The notes under the pieces were generated by a model. That model ran no database searches. It saw nothing but the letters and a program-made list of their open reading frames with translations, and had not been told where the DNA came from. Positions 18,124-27,597 of a stretch of DNA of 64,000 nucleotides are shown one piece after another (position 1 is the stretch's first letter; every line of letters begins with the position of its first letter). This DNA is from HRBIN30 sp964534275 (GTDB taxonomy: Bacteria; Desulfobacterota; Binatia; HRBIN30): assembly GCA_964534275.1 (NCBI GenBank), contig CAZHQG010000010.1:1-64000 (forward strand), in the 5' to 3' direction. The position numbers and the translations under genes were made by a program.

Positions 18124-19012
18124 CCTGCACCTCGGACTTTTCAGCTCCAAGGACGCCGCCGCTGTCGCGAATGCGCAGCAGCTCTCGAAGCGTCAAATCC
18201 AAATTTTCGTCGCGCAGCAACGGTGCGGCCACGCGCTGTCGTCGGGGCTCTTTCAGCGAGACCTCCGCAACGATCAAGTCCTCTTCGTAGTATTTCGCTT
18301 TCGCCAGACGCTGGCCGGCTGGCGACACGATTTCCGAACCACCCCAGAAGCCAACTCCATCTTCAAAGCCTACTCGGTTGGCATACACGACAAACAGGCC
18401 GAACGTCTGCGCATACATGGCGTTCAGCAGTTCCCAATAGGCCGCGTTGTCGTCGTGGTCGCGCCCATCGGAAATTCCGCGCAAGGGGCTGCTCGACGGG
18501 CAAATCACCGCTAGCGCACCGTCCAAGGCAGCAATGTACACGGTGGACGGATGCCAGAGGTCTTCGCAAATCAAGAGGGCCGCCCGCCCAAGGCCCGAAG
18601 CGTAACAACGGATGCGGTCGCCGCGGGCTAAGTAGCGGGCCTCGTCGAACAACCCATAGGTTGGCAGATACACTTTGCGGTGCACGTGGGCCAACTGGCC
18701 ATCGCGGAACACAAAGGCGCTGTTGAAAAAACGGTAATCTTCACTTTCCTCCACACAGCCCACGATCAGCTCGAGCCCGCGACTCCACTCTGCAAGGCGG
18801 GCCACTTCCGGGCTGTCGTGACGTAAGGCCACCGTGGACACCATGTCTTTCAGAAAGTAACCGGTCAGCGACAGCTCAGGAAACACAACCAATTCCGCAC
18901 CGGCAGCGCGAGCTTTCGCGAGCCACTCTTCGTGGATCGCAAGATTGTAGCTCACATCACCCAAACGCGGGGCGATTTGCGCAATGGCAACACGGCGAAA
19001 CAAGTCGGCCAT
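18086..19012 (-). CDS. Nitrilase-superfamily glutaminase partner of NAD+ synthetase
   Basis: This 308-residue carbon-nitrogen hydrolase has the Glu-Lys-Cys triad in its usual setting: Glu in VVFPELSLTGY, Lys in VHRKVYLPTYG and Cys in LLICEDLWHP. The surrounding YGLFDEARYL and YANRVGFEDG segments are typical of the glutaminase half of glutamine-dependent NAD+ synthetases. Its stop lies inside nadE, so it most likely supplies ammonia from glutamine to that enzyme. I start at MADLFRRVAIAQ, the usual nitrilase beginning; an upstream extension does not look like protein. A general nitrilase role is less likely given the overlap. Confidence 0.88.
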   Translation of the reverse strand: MADLFRRVAIAQIAPRLGDVSYNLAIHEEWLAKARAAGAELVVFPELSLTGYFLKDMVSTVALRHDSPEVARLAEWSRGLELIVGCVEESEDYRFFNSAFVFRDGQLAHVHRKVYLPTYGLFDEARYLARGDRIRCYASGLGRAALLICEDLWHPSTVYIAALDGALAVICPSSSPLRGISDGRDHDDNAAYWELLNAMYAQTFGLFVVYANRVGFEDGVGFWGGSEIVSPAGQRLAKAKYYEEDLIVAEVSLKEPRRQRVAAPLLRDENLDLTLRELLRIRDSGGVLGAEKSEVQDAQPESNTLSRR

Positions 19013-19381
19013 GGCTCGAGTATCGACACGTCCGCCAAAAAACACAATGGCACCGCAGCGCGAGACTGCCCCCCACGATTGCCCCAGACCACAGGCGGCA
19101 CACTGCAGCGATCTTGCTTCGCCGGCCGTGAACATGGACTTGCCAAGTCTCGGCGCATGTCGTCGGTGGGCACCGAGCAGCGGAATCCATTAGGCAGGCG
19201 CAATTTGGTTGCGAAACGCGCTAATGGGTGATAGGGGCAGCAACGGCGATGCACGAGTTGCGGACGAGATGGTGGTGGTTGGTGCAACATCGCGCCCTAG
19301 CTGTTTTTGTTCTTCCTCCACACGGCTTCAACGATGCACGCGCGCTTTGGAAGCGCGCCGATGTGCTCCAGGAATTCGTCA

Positions 19382-19410
19382 TTGGCACACCTGGGGTTGA
19401 CCTGTATACT
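19382..19410 (+). promoter_or_regulatory. Likely sigma-70 promoter of the prkA operon
   Basis: A TTGGCA box at 19382-19387 is separated by exactly 17 bases from TATACT at 19405-19410. The prkA start is 112 bases further on. Both boxes are one base or less from consensus in the key positions. No second promoter is obvious between the three genes of the operon. Confidence 0.5.
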
Positions 19411-19522
19411 TGTAGGCACGTTTGCAAGTGCGGTGTAGCGAGTGGAGCGATGACGTAGCGGGACGAACAACGAAAACGGCGTGGGGCATCACCGGCGGCA
19501 GACGCCAAGGAGCTCAAAGGTT

Positions 19523-21463
19523 ATGGTGGACATCGACAAGGCTCAGTTTCAACGGCTGATCGAAGAAGATCGGGCCGCCCGGGGTGCGAGAGAGTGGCGG
19601 GGAACTTTTCTCGATTACCTCGAGCGGGTCAAACAAGATCCGTCGATCCCCAAGCTTGCCCATGCCCGGATCTACGACATGATCCTGCAAGCCGGCGTGC
19701 GGGATGTGCTCGACACCGACGACCCCCGCACGAAGCGGCTATTCAAAGACGAGCCGCTCAAAATTTACAACTTCTTCGCGGATTCGTTCTTTGGCATCGA
19801 GCGCGTGATCGCGCAAATTGTGCGGTACTTCCACGCGGCTGCCCTCAAGGGCGAGGAAAGCCGGCAGGTCTTGTACCTGATGGGGCCGGTCGGTTCAGGA
19901 AAGAGTTCGCTGGTCGAGCACATCCAACGGGGTCTCGAACAAAGCCCCCCGTTTTATGCGATCGAGGGCTGCCCCATGTTCGAGGAACCGTTGCACTTAC
20001 TCCCTCGCCACTTGCGGCGCGAGTTCGAAAAAATGCTTGGGGTGCACATCGAAGGCGACCTCTGCCCGGTGTGTCGTTTTCGCCTGAAAGAGGAGTACCG
20101 CGGAAAGTACGAGGAAGTTCCGGTCGTGTTGCGGTCGTTCTCCAAGCGTAACCGGGTTGGCATCGGAGTGGTGCCGCCGGTGGACCCGAACAACCAAGAC
20201 ACCTCGGTGCTCATCGGGTCGGAAGACATCTCCAAGCTCGACCTATACTCCGAAGGGGATCCGCGGGTGTTGGATCTCAACGGGGCGCTGAACGTCGGCA
20301 ACCGCGGCATCGTCGAGTTCATCGAGGTCTTCAAAAACGAAACGGAATACCTGCATGCAATGATCACCGCCACGCAAGAGAAGGTGATTCCCGCGCCGGG
20401 ACGCCACGGAATGGTGTACGTAGACGAGGTGATCATCGCGCATTCCAACGAGGCGGAGTGGCAAAAGTTCAAGTCTGACCACACCAACGAGGCCATCCTC
20501 GACCGCATCGTGGTGGTCAAGGTTCCCTACAACCTGCGGCTCTCGGAAGAAGTGAAAATCTACGAAAAAATCCTGCGCAACTCGGACTTCCGTGCCCACA
20601 TCGCCCCGCACACGTTGGAGATCGCCTCGATGTTCGCAATTCTGACGCGGCTCGAACCGACGAGCAAATGCGACCTGATGACCAAGCTCAAGCTCTACAA
20701 CGGGGAAGAGGTGATCGAAAAAGGCCGGACAAAGAAAATCGATGTGCGAGAGTTGCGCGAGGACGCAAAGCGGGAAGGCATGTTCGGCATCTCCACGCGC
20801 TTCATCATGAAGGCGTTGGACAACGCTTTGTCGGACAATATCGAAGGCAACTGCATCAACCCGATCAGCGTCCGCGAGGCTTTGATCCAAATGACGAAAG
20901 AAGCCGACCTGCCCGACGATACCCGCAAGCAATACCTCGAGTTCTTGCAAGACACCCTGCACAAGGAATACCTGGACATCCTCGAACGCGAGATCACCAA
21001 GGCCTTCGTGTACTCTTACCAAGAGCAAGCCGAAGCATTGTTCCAAAACTACCTCGACCATGCGGAAGCATTCGTGAACCGCACGAAGGTACGCGACCGG
21101 AACACCAAGGAAGAACTTCAACCCGACGAGGCTTTCTTGAAATCGATCGAGGAACAAATCGCCATCATCGGTTCTGCGGCCGAAGGCTTCCGGCAAGAAG
21201 TCATTGCGTACCTGTGGGCGGCAAGCCGCCGCGGGGAAAAGGTGACGTACCAGAGCTACGAGCCCCTGAAGGAGGCGATCGAGAAGAAACTGATGACCTC
21301 GGTGCGCGACATTAGCCGCATCATCACCAAGGCGCGCACGCGAGACGAAGAGCAAACGGAAAAGTACAATGCCATGGTGCGCAACCTGCTCACGCAAGGA
21401 TATTGCCACAGTTGCGTGGACGTGGTGCTCAAATACGCCGCAAACAACTTGTGGAAGGATTGA
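19523..21463 (+). CDS. prkA: PrkA/YeaG-type serine protein kinase (AAA+)
   Basis: This 646-residue cytoplasmic protein of the PrkA family has an N-terminal AAA+ module and a C-terminal kinase-like region. Walker A is MGPVGSGKSS near residue 121. The conserved CPVCRFRLKEEY segment, with a CxxC pair, follows near residue 190. AAGGAGCTC lies upstream of the ATG giving MVDIDKAQF; an earlier in-frame ATG has no such site. It is first of the conserved prkA-yeaH-spoVR trio, which in enterobacteria responds to nitrogen starvation and stationary phase and in Bacillus supports sporulation. The biochemical role is debated in the family (kinase or AAA+ protease). Length is normal. Confidence 0.95.
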   Translation: MVDIDKAQFQRLIEEDRAARGAREWRGTFLDYLERVKQDPSIPKLAHARIYDMILQAGVRDVLDTDDPRTKRLFKDEPLKIYNFFADSFFGIERVIAQIVRYFHAAALKGEESRQVLYLMGPVGSGKSSLVEHIQRGLEQSPPFYAIEGCPMFEEPLHLLPRHLRREFEKMLGVHIEGDLCPVCRFRLKEEYRGKYEEVPVVLRSFSKRNRVGIGVVPPVDPNNQDTSVLIGSEDISKLDLYSEGDPRVLDLNGALNVGNRGIVEFIEVFKNETEYLHAMITATQEKVIPAPGRHGMVYVDEVIIAHSNEAEWQKFKSDHTNEAILDRIVVVKVPYNLRLSEEVKIYEKILRNSDFRAHIAPHTLEIASMFAILTRLEPTSKCDLMTKLKLYNGEEVIEKGRTKKIDVRELREDAKREGMFGISTRFIMKALDNALSDNIEGNCINPISVREALIQMTKEADLPDDTRKQYLEFLQDTLHKEYLDILEREITKAFVYSYQEQAEALFQNYLDHAEAFVNRTKVRDRNTKEELQPDEAFLKSIEEQIAIIGSAAEGFRQEVIAYLWAASRRGEKVTYQSYEPLKEAIEKKLMTSVRDISRIITKARTRDEEQTEKYNAMVRNLLTQGYCHSCVDVVLKYAANNLWKD

Positions 21464-21537
21464 ACCTGGCCATGAGCACGGTGTGGTAACTGCGCTGGCC
21501 TGGGCATCGTGGTCCTAGGCCAAGGAGCTGAAGACAC

Positions 21538-22719
21538 ATGCCCATTCCCGAGTCGATTTTCAGGCCGTTCAATCCGTCCGATGCCGAGCGGAGCGACCGA
21601 GCCGCCGGGGATCGTCAGCGACACCGAGAAAAGGTACGCCAGTCGATCCGCGAAAACATCGCGGACATCATCGCCGAGGAGGCGATTATCGGCAAAGATG
21701 GCAGCCGGATCATCAAGGTGCCCATCCGAGGCATCAAAGAGTACCGGTTTGTGTACGGCGAAAATACACCCGGAGTGGGACAGGGTGAAGGCGAGCTGGA
21801 GCCCGGGCAAGTCTTACGCAGCGGGGAAGGAGAGGGAGAAGGGCCAGCCGAGCGACCGGGGGATCGACCCGGCGTGGATTACTACGAAACCGACGTCACC
21901 CTGGATGAACTCGTCGAAATCATGTTCGAGGATCTCGAACTCCCGGACCTCGAGCGGCGCAAACTGCGAGAGCTACCAGCGCTGCGAATCCTCAAGCGCA
22001 AAGGGTACCGCAGTGCGGGCCTGCGGGTGCGCTTGGACAAGCGGCGCACGGTGAAGTCCAAGGTGCGCCGGCGTTTAGCGTCGCAGCGGCGGACCGAACT
22101 GGGCACGGGCGAACGGTTCCCGTTCCACGAAGACGATTTGACTTACCGCCACATGGTGCCGGACGTAAAAGAGGAATCCAACGCCGTGGTGCTGTGCATG
22201 ATGGACACCTCTGGCTCCATGGACACGATGAAGAAATACCTCGCCCGCAGCTTCTTCTTTCTCCTCTTCCAGTTCGTCCGGGCCAAGTACCGGAACGTCG
22301 AACTCGTCTTTATTGCCCACCACACGGAAGCTCGGGAAGTTTCGGAAGAAGAATTTTTCCACAAAGGAGAATCCGGGGGCACGTTCATTTCTTCCGCGTA
22401 CCAAAAGGCGTTGGAGATCATTCAGGAACGGTACCATCCTTCGCTTTGGAACATCTACGCGTTTCACTGTTCCGACGGCGATAATTTCGAGTCCGACAAT
22501 CCCACGGCACTCAAGTTGGCCGAAGAACTTTGCCAAGTCGCCAACCTGTTCGGATACGGAGAAATCAAGCCCCTCGGGTCGCGATATTACGAAAATTCCA
22601 TGCTTCAACTGTTCCGCCGCATCGAGGCGGACAATTTCCATACGGTTTTAATCGAGCGGAAAGAAGACGTGTGGCCGAGCTTTAAAGCATTTCTCGCCCG
22701 CGACCGCGTTCGGGAGTGA
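21538..22719 (+). CDS. yeaH: YeaH/YhbH family protein (DUF444, von Willebrand A-like)
   Basis: This 393-residue protein is the usual partner of PrkA. AAGGAGCTGAAGACAC precedes the ATG. The N-terminal third is charged and contains a Gly/Glu-rich low-complexity part (residues about 85-110). The C-terminal part resembles a von Willebrand A domain with a MIDAS-like DTSGSMDTMKKYLARSFF motif near residue 222 and HHTEAREVSEEEFF further on. It lies 74 bases after prkA and one base before spoVR. Its exact job is unknown; the genetic link to PrkA is well known in Enterobacteria and Bacillus relatives. Confidence 0.93.
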   Translation: MPIPESIFRPFNPSDAERSDRAAGDRQRHREKVRQSIRENIADIIAEEAIIGKDGSRIIKVPIRGIKEYRFVYGENTPGVGQGEGELEPGQVLRSGEGEGEGPAERPGDRPGVDYYETDVTLDELVEIMFEDLELPDLERRKLRELPALRILKRKGYRSAGLRVRLDKRRTVKSKVRRRLASQRRTELGTGERFPFHEDDLTYRHMVPDVKEESNAVVLCMMDTSGSMDTMKKYLARSFFFLLFQFVRAKYRNVELVFIAHHTEAREVSEEEFFHKGESGGTFISSAYQKALEIIQERYHPSLWNIYAFHCSDGDNFESDNPTALKLAEELCQVANLFGYGEIKPLGSRYYENSMLQLFRRIEADNFHTVLIERKEDVWPSFKAFLARDRVRE

Positions 22720-22720
22720 C

Positions 22721-24154
22721 ATGCGTTCCTACGACCTTCACGACCTGATCGAGTGGGACAAGCGCATCCGCGACAAAGTGGCTGCGTTCGGGCTCGACTG
22801 TTTCCCTCAGGAGTTCGAACTTTGCGACCACAATCAAATGCTGGGCTACATGGCGTACTCTGGAATGCCTTCCCACTACCCGCATTGGTCGTACGGCAAA
22901 GCGTACGAGAAACTGAAAACCCTGTACGATCACGGTGTTGCCGGGCTGCCTTACGAAATGGTGATCAATTCCAATCCTGCACTTGCCTATCTCATGCGCG
23001 ACAACACGCTTGCCCTACAAATCCTGACCATCGCGCACGTGTACGCGCACAACGACTTTTTCAAAAACAACTTCACGTTCCAAAGCACGCACCCGGAGTA
23101 CGTCATTGGGACGATGAAAAGCCATGGTCAGCGGGTGCGCTCCTACATCGAGTCGCCCAGCATCGGGATCGATGAGGTCGAGCGGGTCCTCGACGCCGCT
23201 CATGCCCTTGCGCTGCAGTGCCGACGCAATCTCGCCGTACGCAAGCTCAGCGAGGAGGAACAACGGCAACGCAAGCTGGAAGCCGCCAACCCTCGGGAAG
23301 ATCCGTTCGCCAAGGTGCACAAACGGCAGCCAATCTCCACCCCAGATCTACACAAGGTGCCGCTCGAACCCGAAGAAGACTTGTTGCTCTTCATCCGCGA
23401 CCACAATCCGTACCTCGAAGAATGGCAGCGCGACCTGCTGACGATCGTGCACGAGGAAGCACAGTACTTCATCCCGCAAATCGAAACGAAGATCATGAAC
23501 GAGGGCTGGGCCACGTTCTGGCACAAGCGCATCCTCGAGAGTCTGGAGCTGCCCCAGGATTTGCACTTGGAGTTTCTCGTGCGTCACAACCAGGTGGTGC
23601 GCCCGATCCCAGGAGGGCTCAACCCTTACCACATCGGGTGGAAGATCTGGGAAGATCTTTACCGGCGCTACGAACACCCCGAGCCGGATGAAGAAGAAAG
23701 CTTGGAATCCGGGGTTCGTTCTGGCCTGGAAAAAATCTTCTCTGTGCGGGCAGCCGATCGCGACGCTTCGTTCCTGCGCCGCCACCTAACCGAGAAGCTC
23801 GTTCGCGAGTTGCGTTTGTTCGAGTACCGCGTTCGAGGAGGAGATTGGGTAGTCACGGAAGTTGCCGATGACGAGGGGTGGCGGCAAATCAAGGAAACAC
23901 TGATCCGCTCCGTGGGCATGAACAGCGTGCCGGTCATCAAGGTGGAGGATGCAGACTTCGGACACCAACGGACATTGCTGCTCGTGCACGAACACGATGG
24001 GCGCGACCTACACCTGGAATACGCAGAAAAAACTCTCGCCTACGTTCACCAACTGTGGGGCCGGGACGTTGCCCTGCAAACGATCGTGAACGGGAAAAAA
24101 GTTCTCCTGCAGTACGGCGAACGTGGGTTCACCACGAGGCAACTGACCCGTTAA
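22721..24154 (+). CDS. spoVR: SpoVR family protein (YcgB)
   Basis: This 477-residue protein is the third member of the stress operon. Conserved blocks include GLDCFPQEFELCDHNQMLGY, AYVHNDFF-like HVYAHNDFFKNN, ILTIVHEEAQYF-like LLTIVHEEAQYFIPQIETK, MNEGWATFWHKRIL and NPYHIGWKIWEDL. In Bacillus, SpoVR is needed for normal spore cortex formation, but most carriers, probably including this organism, do not sporulate. Several invariant His and Glu residues suggest a metal site, which is inference. Length is normal. The start is immediately after the yeaH stop, so translation is coupled. Confidence 0.95.
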   Translation: MRSYDLHDLIEWDKRIRDKVAAFGLDCFPQEFELCDHNQMLGYMAYSGMPSHYPHWSYGKAYEKLKTLYDHGVAGLPYEMVINSNPALAYLMRDNTLALQILTIAHVYAHNDFFKNNFTFQSTHPEYVIGTMKSHGQRVRSYIESPSIGIDEVERVLDAAHALALQCRRNLAVRKLSEEEQRQRKLEAANPREDPFAKVHKRQPISTPDLHKVPLEPEEDLLLFIRDHNPYLEEWQRDLLTIVHEEAQYFIPQIETKIMNEGWATFWHKRILESLELPQDLHLEFLVRHNQVVRPIPGGLNPYHIGWKIWEDLYRRYEHPEPDEEESLESGVRSGLEKIFSVRAADRDASFLRRHLTEKLVRELRLFEYRVRGGDWVVTEVADDEGWRQIKETLIRSVGMNSVPVIKVEDADFGHQRTLLLVHEHDGRDLHLEYAEKTLAYVHQLWGRDVALQTIVNGKKVLLQYGERGFTTRQLTR

Positions 24155-24251
24155 ATCGACCCCACCGAGACTCTTCGGTTCGGGGCCGGACTTCGCCTTG
24201 GCAGTGGCGCAGGCCGGCAGAGCGAGGCGGGACACACGTAGGGGCTAAGCC

Positions 24252-25250
24252 TTATGCCGCCATCGTCCGCAGCAGCTGTTCCGTGACTTCGTAGGGCACA
24301 CCGGTCGGTAAGTTCATCAAAAAGGTGCCAACACCTTCTCTCTGCCATTCCCGCATTTGCTCGCGGCAGTACGCTGGTGGGCCGCAAATCGCGATGGCAT
24401 CGATCAGATCGTCGCTCACCGCAGCAGTGGCTTCCTGGCGCTTACCCTGGCTATAAAGGTCGCGAACATACGTGGCGTTCTCGGCAAAGCCAAACCGGCA
24501 AAACATTTCGTAATAGTACGTCCCCATGCCGCCAATGTAAAATGCAACCGTCGGTTTCAGCATCGCCCGTGCTGCTGCTCGATCTTCGAGCGGAACAATA
24601 CCCACAAACGGCGCCAGCTCGATGTTACCGGCATCGCGACCAGCCTCGCGCGCACCCGCAGCAATCCATTCGAGCCCCGTGCGGAAGTGGCGATACGGCC
24701 AAAACGTCGGCACCCAGCCATCAGCCAAGGCCCCAATTTGGCGAATCGCCTTTTCCTGCAAAGCAGCAATGTAAATGGGGATGTTGGATCGGACCGGGGT
24801 CATCTCCAGTTTGAAATGACGCACGGGGAAGAGAGTGCTGATTTCGGAGCTCAAACGCTCACCGCGCCACAATGTACGCAAGATCTGGATGGTTTCTTTC
24901 ATGCGGGTCAGAGGCTTACGGTATTCTACGCCGTGGAGATTCTCGACGACCAGTTTCCCGCTAGTGCCCAACCCGAGAATCACCCGCCCCTCAGAGATCT
25001 CGTCCAGAGTGGCTGCACTCATGGCAATCAGCGCGGCAGAGCGACTGAAGATATTCACGATGCCCGTGGCGACCTTGAGGTTCCGCGTGTGCAAGGCAAT
25101 TTCTGCGAGCAACTGAAATTGCTCGTACGCCCACGCCTCCGGCATCCAAATCGAGTGATAGCCTAAGTCGTCGGCCAACTGCGCGGCTCGCAGCACGAGC
25201 TTGCGGTCGTAGTTCTTCCAAAACGGGACAATCCCTATCCGAAACTCCAT
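24252..25250 (-). CDS. LLM-class (probably F420-dependent) oxidoreductase 1
   Basis: This 332-residue flavin-type TIM-barrel enzyme of the luciferase-like monooxygenase superfamily follows a good AAGGAGGCCACAG site. Family blocks are LGYHSIWMPEAW, LKVATGIVNIFSRSAALIAM, GRVILGLGTSG and ADGWVPTFWPYRHF. The GRVILGLG segment and the overall pattern fit the group that uses F420 rather than FMN, but cofactor choice is inferred. Substrate is unknown. It is transcribed alone, convergent with spoVR. A second enzyme of the class lies at 36151-37089 and is only distantly similar. Confidence 0.85.
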   Translation of the reverse strand: MEFRIGIVPFWKNYDRKLVLRAAQLADDLGYHSIWMPEAWAYEQFQLLAEIALHTRNLKVATGIVNIFSRSAALIAMSAATLDEISEGRVILGLGTSGKLVVENLHGVEYRKPLTRMKETIQILRTLWRGERLSSEISTLFPVRHFKLEMTPVRSNIPIYIAALQEKAIRQIGALADGWVPTFWPYRHFRTGLEWIAAGAREAGRDAGNIELAPFVGIVPLEDRAAARAMLKPTVAFYIGGMGTYYYEMFCRFGFAENATYVRDLYSQGKRQEATAAVSDDLIDAIAICGPPAYCREQMREWQREGVGTFLMNLPTGVPYEVTEQLLRTMAA

Positions 25251-25284
25251 TCTGTGGCCTCCTTGAAAGCGTCTAAGCCTGTCG

Positions 25285-26463
25285 TCACCGCAAAAACAAC
25301 GGATGTTCGATGTCGCCAGGCTGGCAATCAGCCGGAGCGCTTACGGGGTTGCAGCGCGCCGGCATGCCTCCTGGGATCTTCGCGACGTAGCCGTGACCCC
25401 AGCGCGTGTCCGGAACTGGGTAATCGGTGCTCACCCACTGGGCACCGCTTGCCAAGGCGTGATCGCGCCGCTCGGTGCTCCCACTACGCGCTTCCACAGT
25501 GTCGGCATCGGCCCGCGTTCGCACCACGAAGCCGCGCGCCACGGCGTCCCGAATCGTATCAAAGTCGGCAATGGAATCGTTGAGCTTCCAAAATGCGGCA
25601 ACGTCTTCGTCCGGCCCAGCGCTGACAAACATCACCCGCCCACGCAGCAATGGATGTTGCGCCAGATAAGCAGCCCGCACCGCACCTCCGTTATCCAGAC
25701 AAAACATCACTTTCCCCCGGGTGTCCGCCAGGGTTGGCCAGCCGACGTTTTGCACTGCGTCGCGGAGCGTCGCTCGATCTCTTCGCACGTCGTCCGGCGT
25801 AATCAGCCGTTCTGAAGGAAACACGGAGCGAATCTCCTCATCCAGGGCGTCCAGCTCTGCTTCACCAATAGGAATCGGCACCGCCGACCCAGCCACGGGA
25901 ATCCACTCGTCTTTTGCCTCGATCAGGATCATCAGAGGCATGTGGCGAGGATTGGCATCGGACCAACGTTTCACCTCGGTCAAGCACTGCACCAGCGTCC
26001 AGCAGGTACTTTCGAAATCGATGTCCTGCACATGCAACACCTTGAAGCCGGGCTGCTCCAACTCGGGGATGCCTGCGTCGGGGTTCTGCCGGATCAGAGC
26101 CAAGCCAGCACGGTGGGCGAACAAGCCGCCTTGCGGATCGGCGAACACATCGAGCTCGATTTGCCGTACGCCTTGCCGTTCAAACTGTTCGGCAAGCGGA
26201 ACGTGGCTGTACTGGAATCCTTCCGCAAGCGAGCCAAGGCGGCGCAGCAAGTAGTCCATCAATTCCGGGCGCGGTTCGATGTGGTAGCTGTTGTGCGTAC
26301 CGATCACTTGGAAGTGATTCAGCCTAAGTTCCCGGTCGCGCGGGTAAGCTGACCAGCTTCCTTCACCATCGTCTCCACAACCTGCCAGCACGCCGAGAAG
26401 GAGCAAGCCGAAAACAACGTAGGCACCACAAAGCCCCCGCCTTCCACATGAAGAAGACACCAT
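25285..26463 (-). CDS. Lipoprotein phospholipase C (Ca2+-dependent PI-PLC C1-like)
   Basis: This 392-residue exported enzyme resembles the PI-PLC C1-like TIM-barrel group, which cleaves phosphoinositides or related head groups. The start at 26463 gives a type II signal peptide with lipobox GVLAGC, so Cys29 should be lipidated. The catalytic-like His is in VIGTHNSYHIEPRPE near residue 55. A second site includes RQIELDVFADPQGG and FAHRAGL, and a Cys-rich tail reads PARCNPVSAPADC. The nearest upstream gene in the same direction is sod, 313 bases away with a hairpin between. The substrate in a bacterium that may lack phosphatidylinositol is uncertain. Confidence 0.78.
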   Translation of the reverse strand: MVSSSCGRRGLCGAYVVFGLLLLGVLAGCGDDGEGSWSAYPRDRELRLNHFQVIGTHNSYHIEPRPELMDYLLRRLGSLAEGFQYSHVPLAEQFERQGVRQIELDVFADPQGGLFAHRAGLALIRQNPDAGIPELEQPGFKVLHVQDIDFESTCWTLVQCLTEVKRWSDANPRHMPLMILIEAKDEWIPVAGSAVPIPIGEAELDALDEEIRSVFPSERLITPDDVRRDRATLRDAVQNVGWPTLADTRGKVMFCLDNGGAVRAAYLAQHPLLRGRVMFVSAGPDEDVAAFWKLNDSIADFDTIRDAVARGFVVRTRADADTVEARSGSTERRDHALASGAQWVSTDYPVPDTRWGHGYVAKIPGGMPARCNPVSAPADCQPGDIEHPLFLR

Positions 26464-26776
26464 GCCCTTGCGAATTACCGCAAGGGCAAACTCCGACACA
26501 AGCACCCACCAAGCGAGCGTTCCAAGCGCCGCGCGACTTTCGGGCTGCGCCGAGCACTCCCCGCGTAGTGGCCCCGGCAACGGGAGCCGGGGCAGCGCGG
26601 GCAGCGGTAACGGGCCACCCGCCACCCGCGCCACACGACCTACGGAGCATTTCAGGCCGGGGGGCAACGGCCAAGGAGGCGCTCCGCAGGCCGCCCTGCG
26701 GGACTACCCGCAGTCACCGGCACAACCGCTCTAGACGCTCGGACTACAGTGCATATTCAGGCAGCAGCAAAACAGC
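26464..26776. other. Intergenic stretch between phospholipase and sod, with a GC hairpin
   Basis: No gene is supported in this 313-base gap. It holds an 8-bp perfect GC stem (26571-26578 with 26586-26593, loop of seven) but without a T-run on either side, so it is not a standard terminator. The phospholipase promoter should also lie here; I cannot place it confidently. Confidence 0.35.
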
Positions 26777-27394
26777 TCAGTACCGCCTCGGAATGAGGCC
26801 CCTCACCGCATCCGCAAAGCGCTTTTCGACGACCGCCCAGTTCACGTTTCGCCAGAACGCTTGCATGTACTGTGGGCGGCCGGTTGCTCCGTAATCGACC
26901 ATGTATGCGTGCTCCCACACGTCCATGACCAGCAAGGGCACGAAACCAGCAACGTTTCCTTCCTCGTGTACCTGGACGAAGTGATTGTTTACCACGCCGG
27001 CTTGTGGATCGAAAGCCAAGATAGCCCAACCAATCGAACGAGAACCGCCGCAAGCGATAAAGTCGTCACGGAATTGCTCCACGCTACCAAATTGGGCCGC
27101 AAGCAACTTCGACAATTCACCACCCGAAGGAAGCTCACCAGCGTCGGCCTTCAAGTTGCCGAAGTAGTACTCGTGCAACACCATGCCGTTGTATTCGAAG
27201 CCAAAGCGGCGTCGACGATCGGCGTACAACGGGGTGTTGCCCTTGCCTTCCTTGCGCATGGCCTCGAGTTCGCTGCGCAAGGCGTTCACTTGGGCAACAT
27301 ATCCTTCATACAACTTCCAATGCTGAGCGATTTGCTCTTCTGAAATTCCATGCAAATCACGCGGACGCAAACCGACTTGTACTTCGTACGCCAT
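26777..27394 (-). CDS. Superoxide dismutase, Fe/Mn family
   Basis: This 205-residue enzyme dismutates superoxide in the cytoplasm. The four metal ligands can be read: His25 in AQHWKLYEGYV, the His of MVLHEYYFGNL, and Asp and His of VMDVWEHAYMVDYG. GAAAGGAGTGAGGTT precedes the ATG. The usual first HH pair of helix 1 is replaced by a QHWKLYEGY variant, and the Gln/Gly that separates Fe from Mn enzymes (SIGWAILAFD, NNHFVQVHEEG) does not let me choose the metal. Length is normal. It is monocistronic. Confidence 0.92.
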   Translation of the reverse strand: MAYEVQVGLRPRDLHGISEEQIAQHWKLYEGYVAQVNALRSELEAMRKEGKGNTPLYADRRRRFGFEYNGMVLHEYYFGNLKADAGELPSGGELSKLLAAQFGSVEQFRDDFIACGGSRSIGWAILAFDPQAGVVNNHFVQVHEEGNVAGFVPLLVMDVWEHAYMVDYGATGRPQYMQAFWRNVNWAVVEKRFADAVRGLIPRRY

Positions 27395-27597
27395 AACCTC
27401 ACTCCTTTCTCCCGGGAAAAAGTACCGATGGAACAGCGATTTGGAAGACGGGCGGAGGCAAATTCTTTTGCCAAGTCGGTTAAGCGGCTTTCATCAACGC
27501 ACGCCTAGCCAAGCGAGTCACGATGAGCCAAAGGGCAAATTCCTCGCTGCTGCCACGCGGTCACGACCCGCAACAGCAGCAACGGTTGCCGAAATCC

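Noticed and set aside
19384..19400. Sigma-54 promoter (TGGCAC...TTGA) before prkA
   Set aside because: The spacing between GG and the downstream GC element does not fit; a sigma-70 pair at 19382-19410 fits better.
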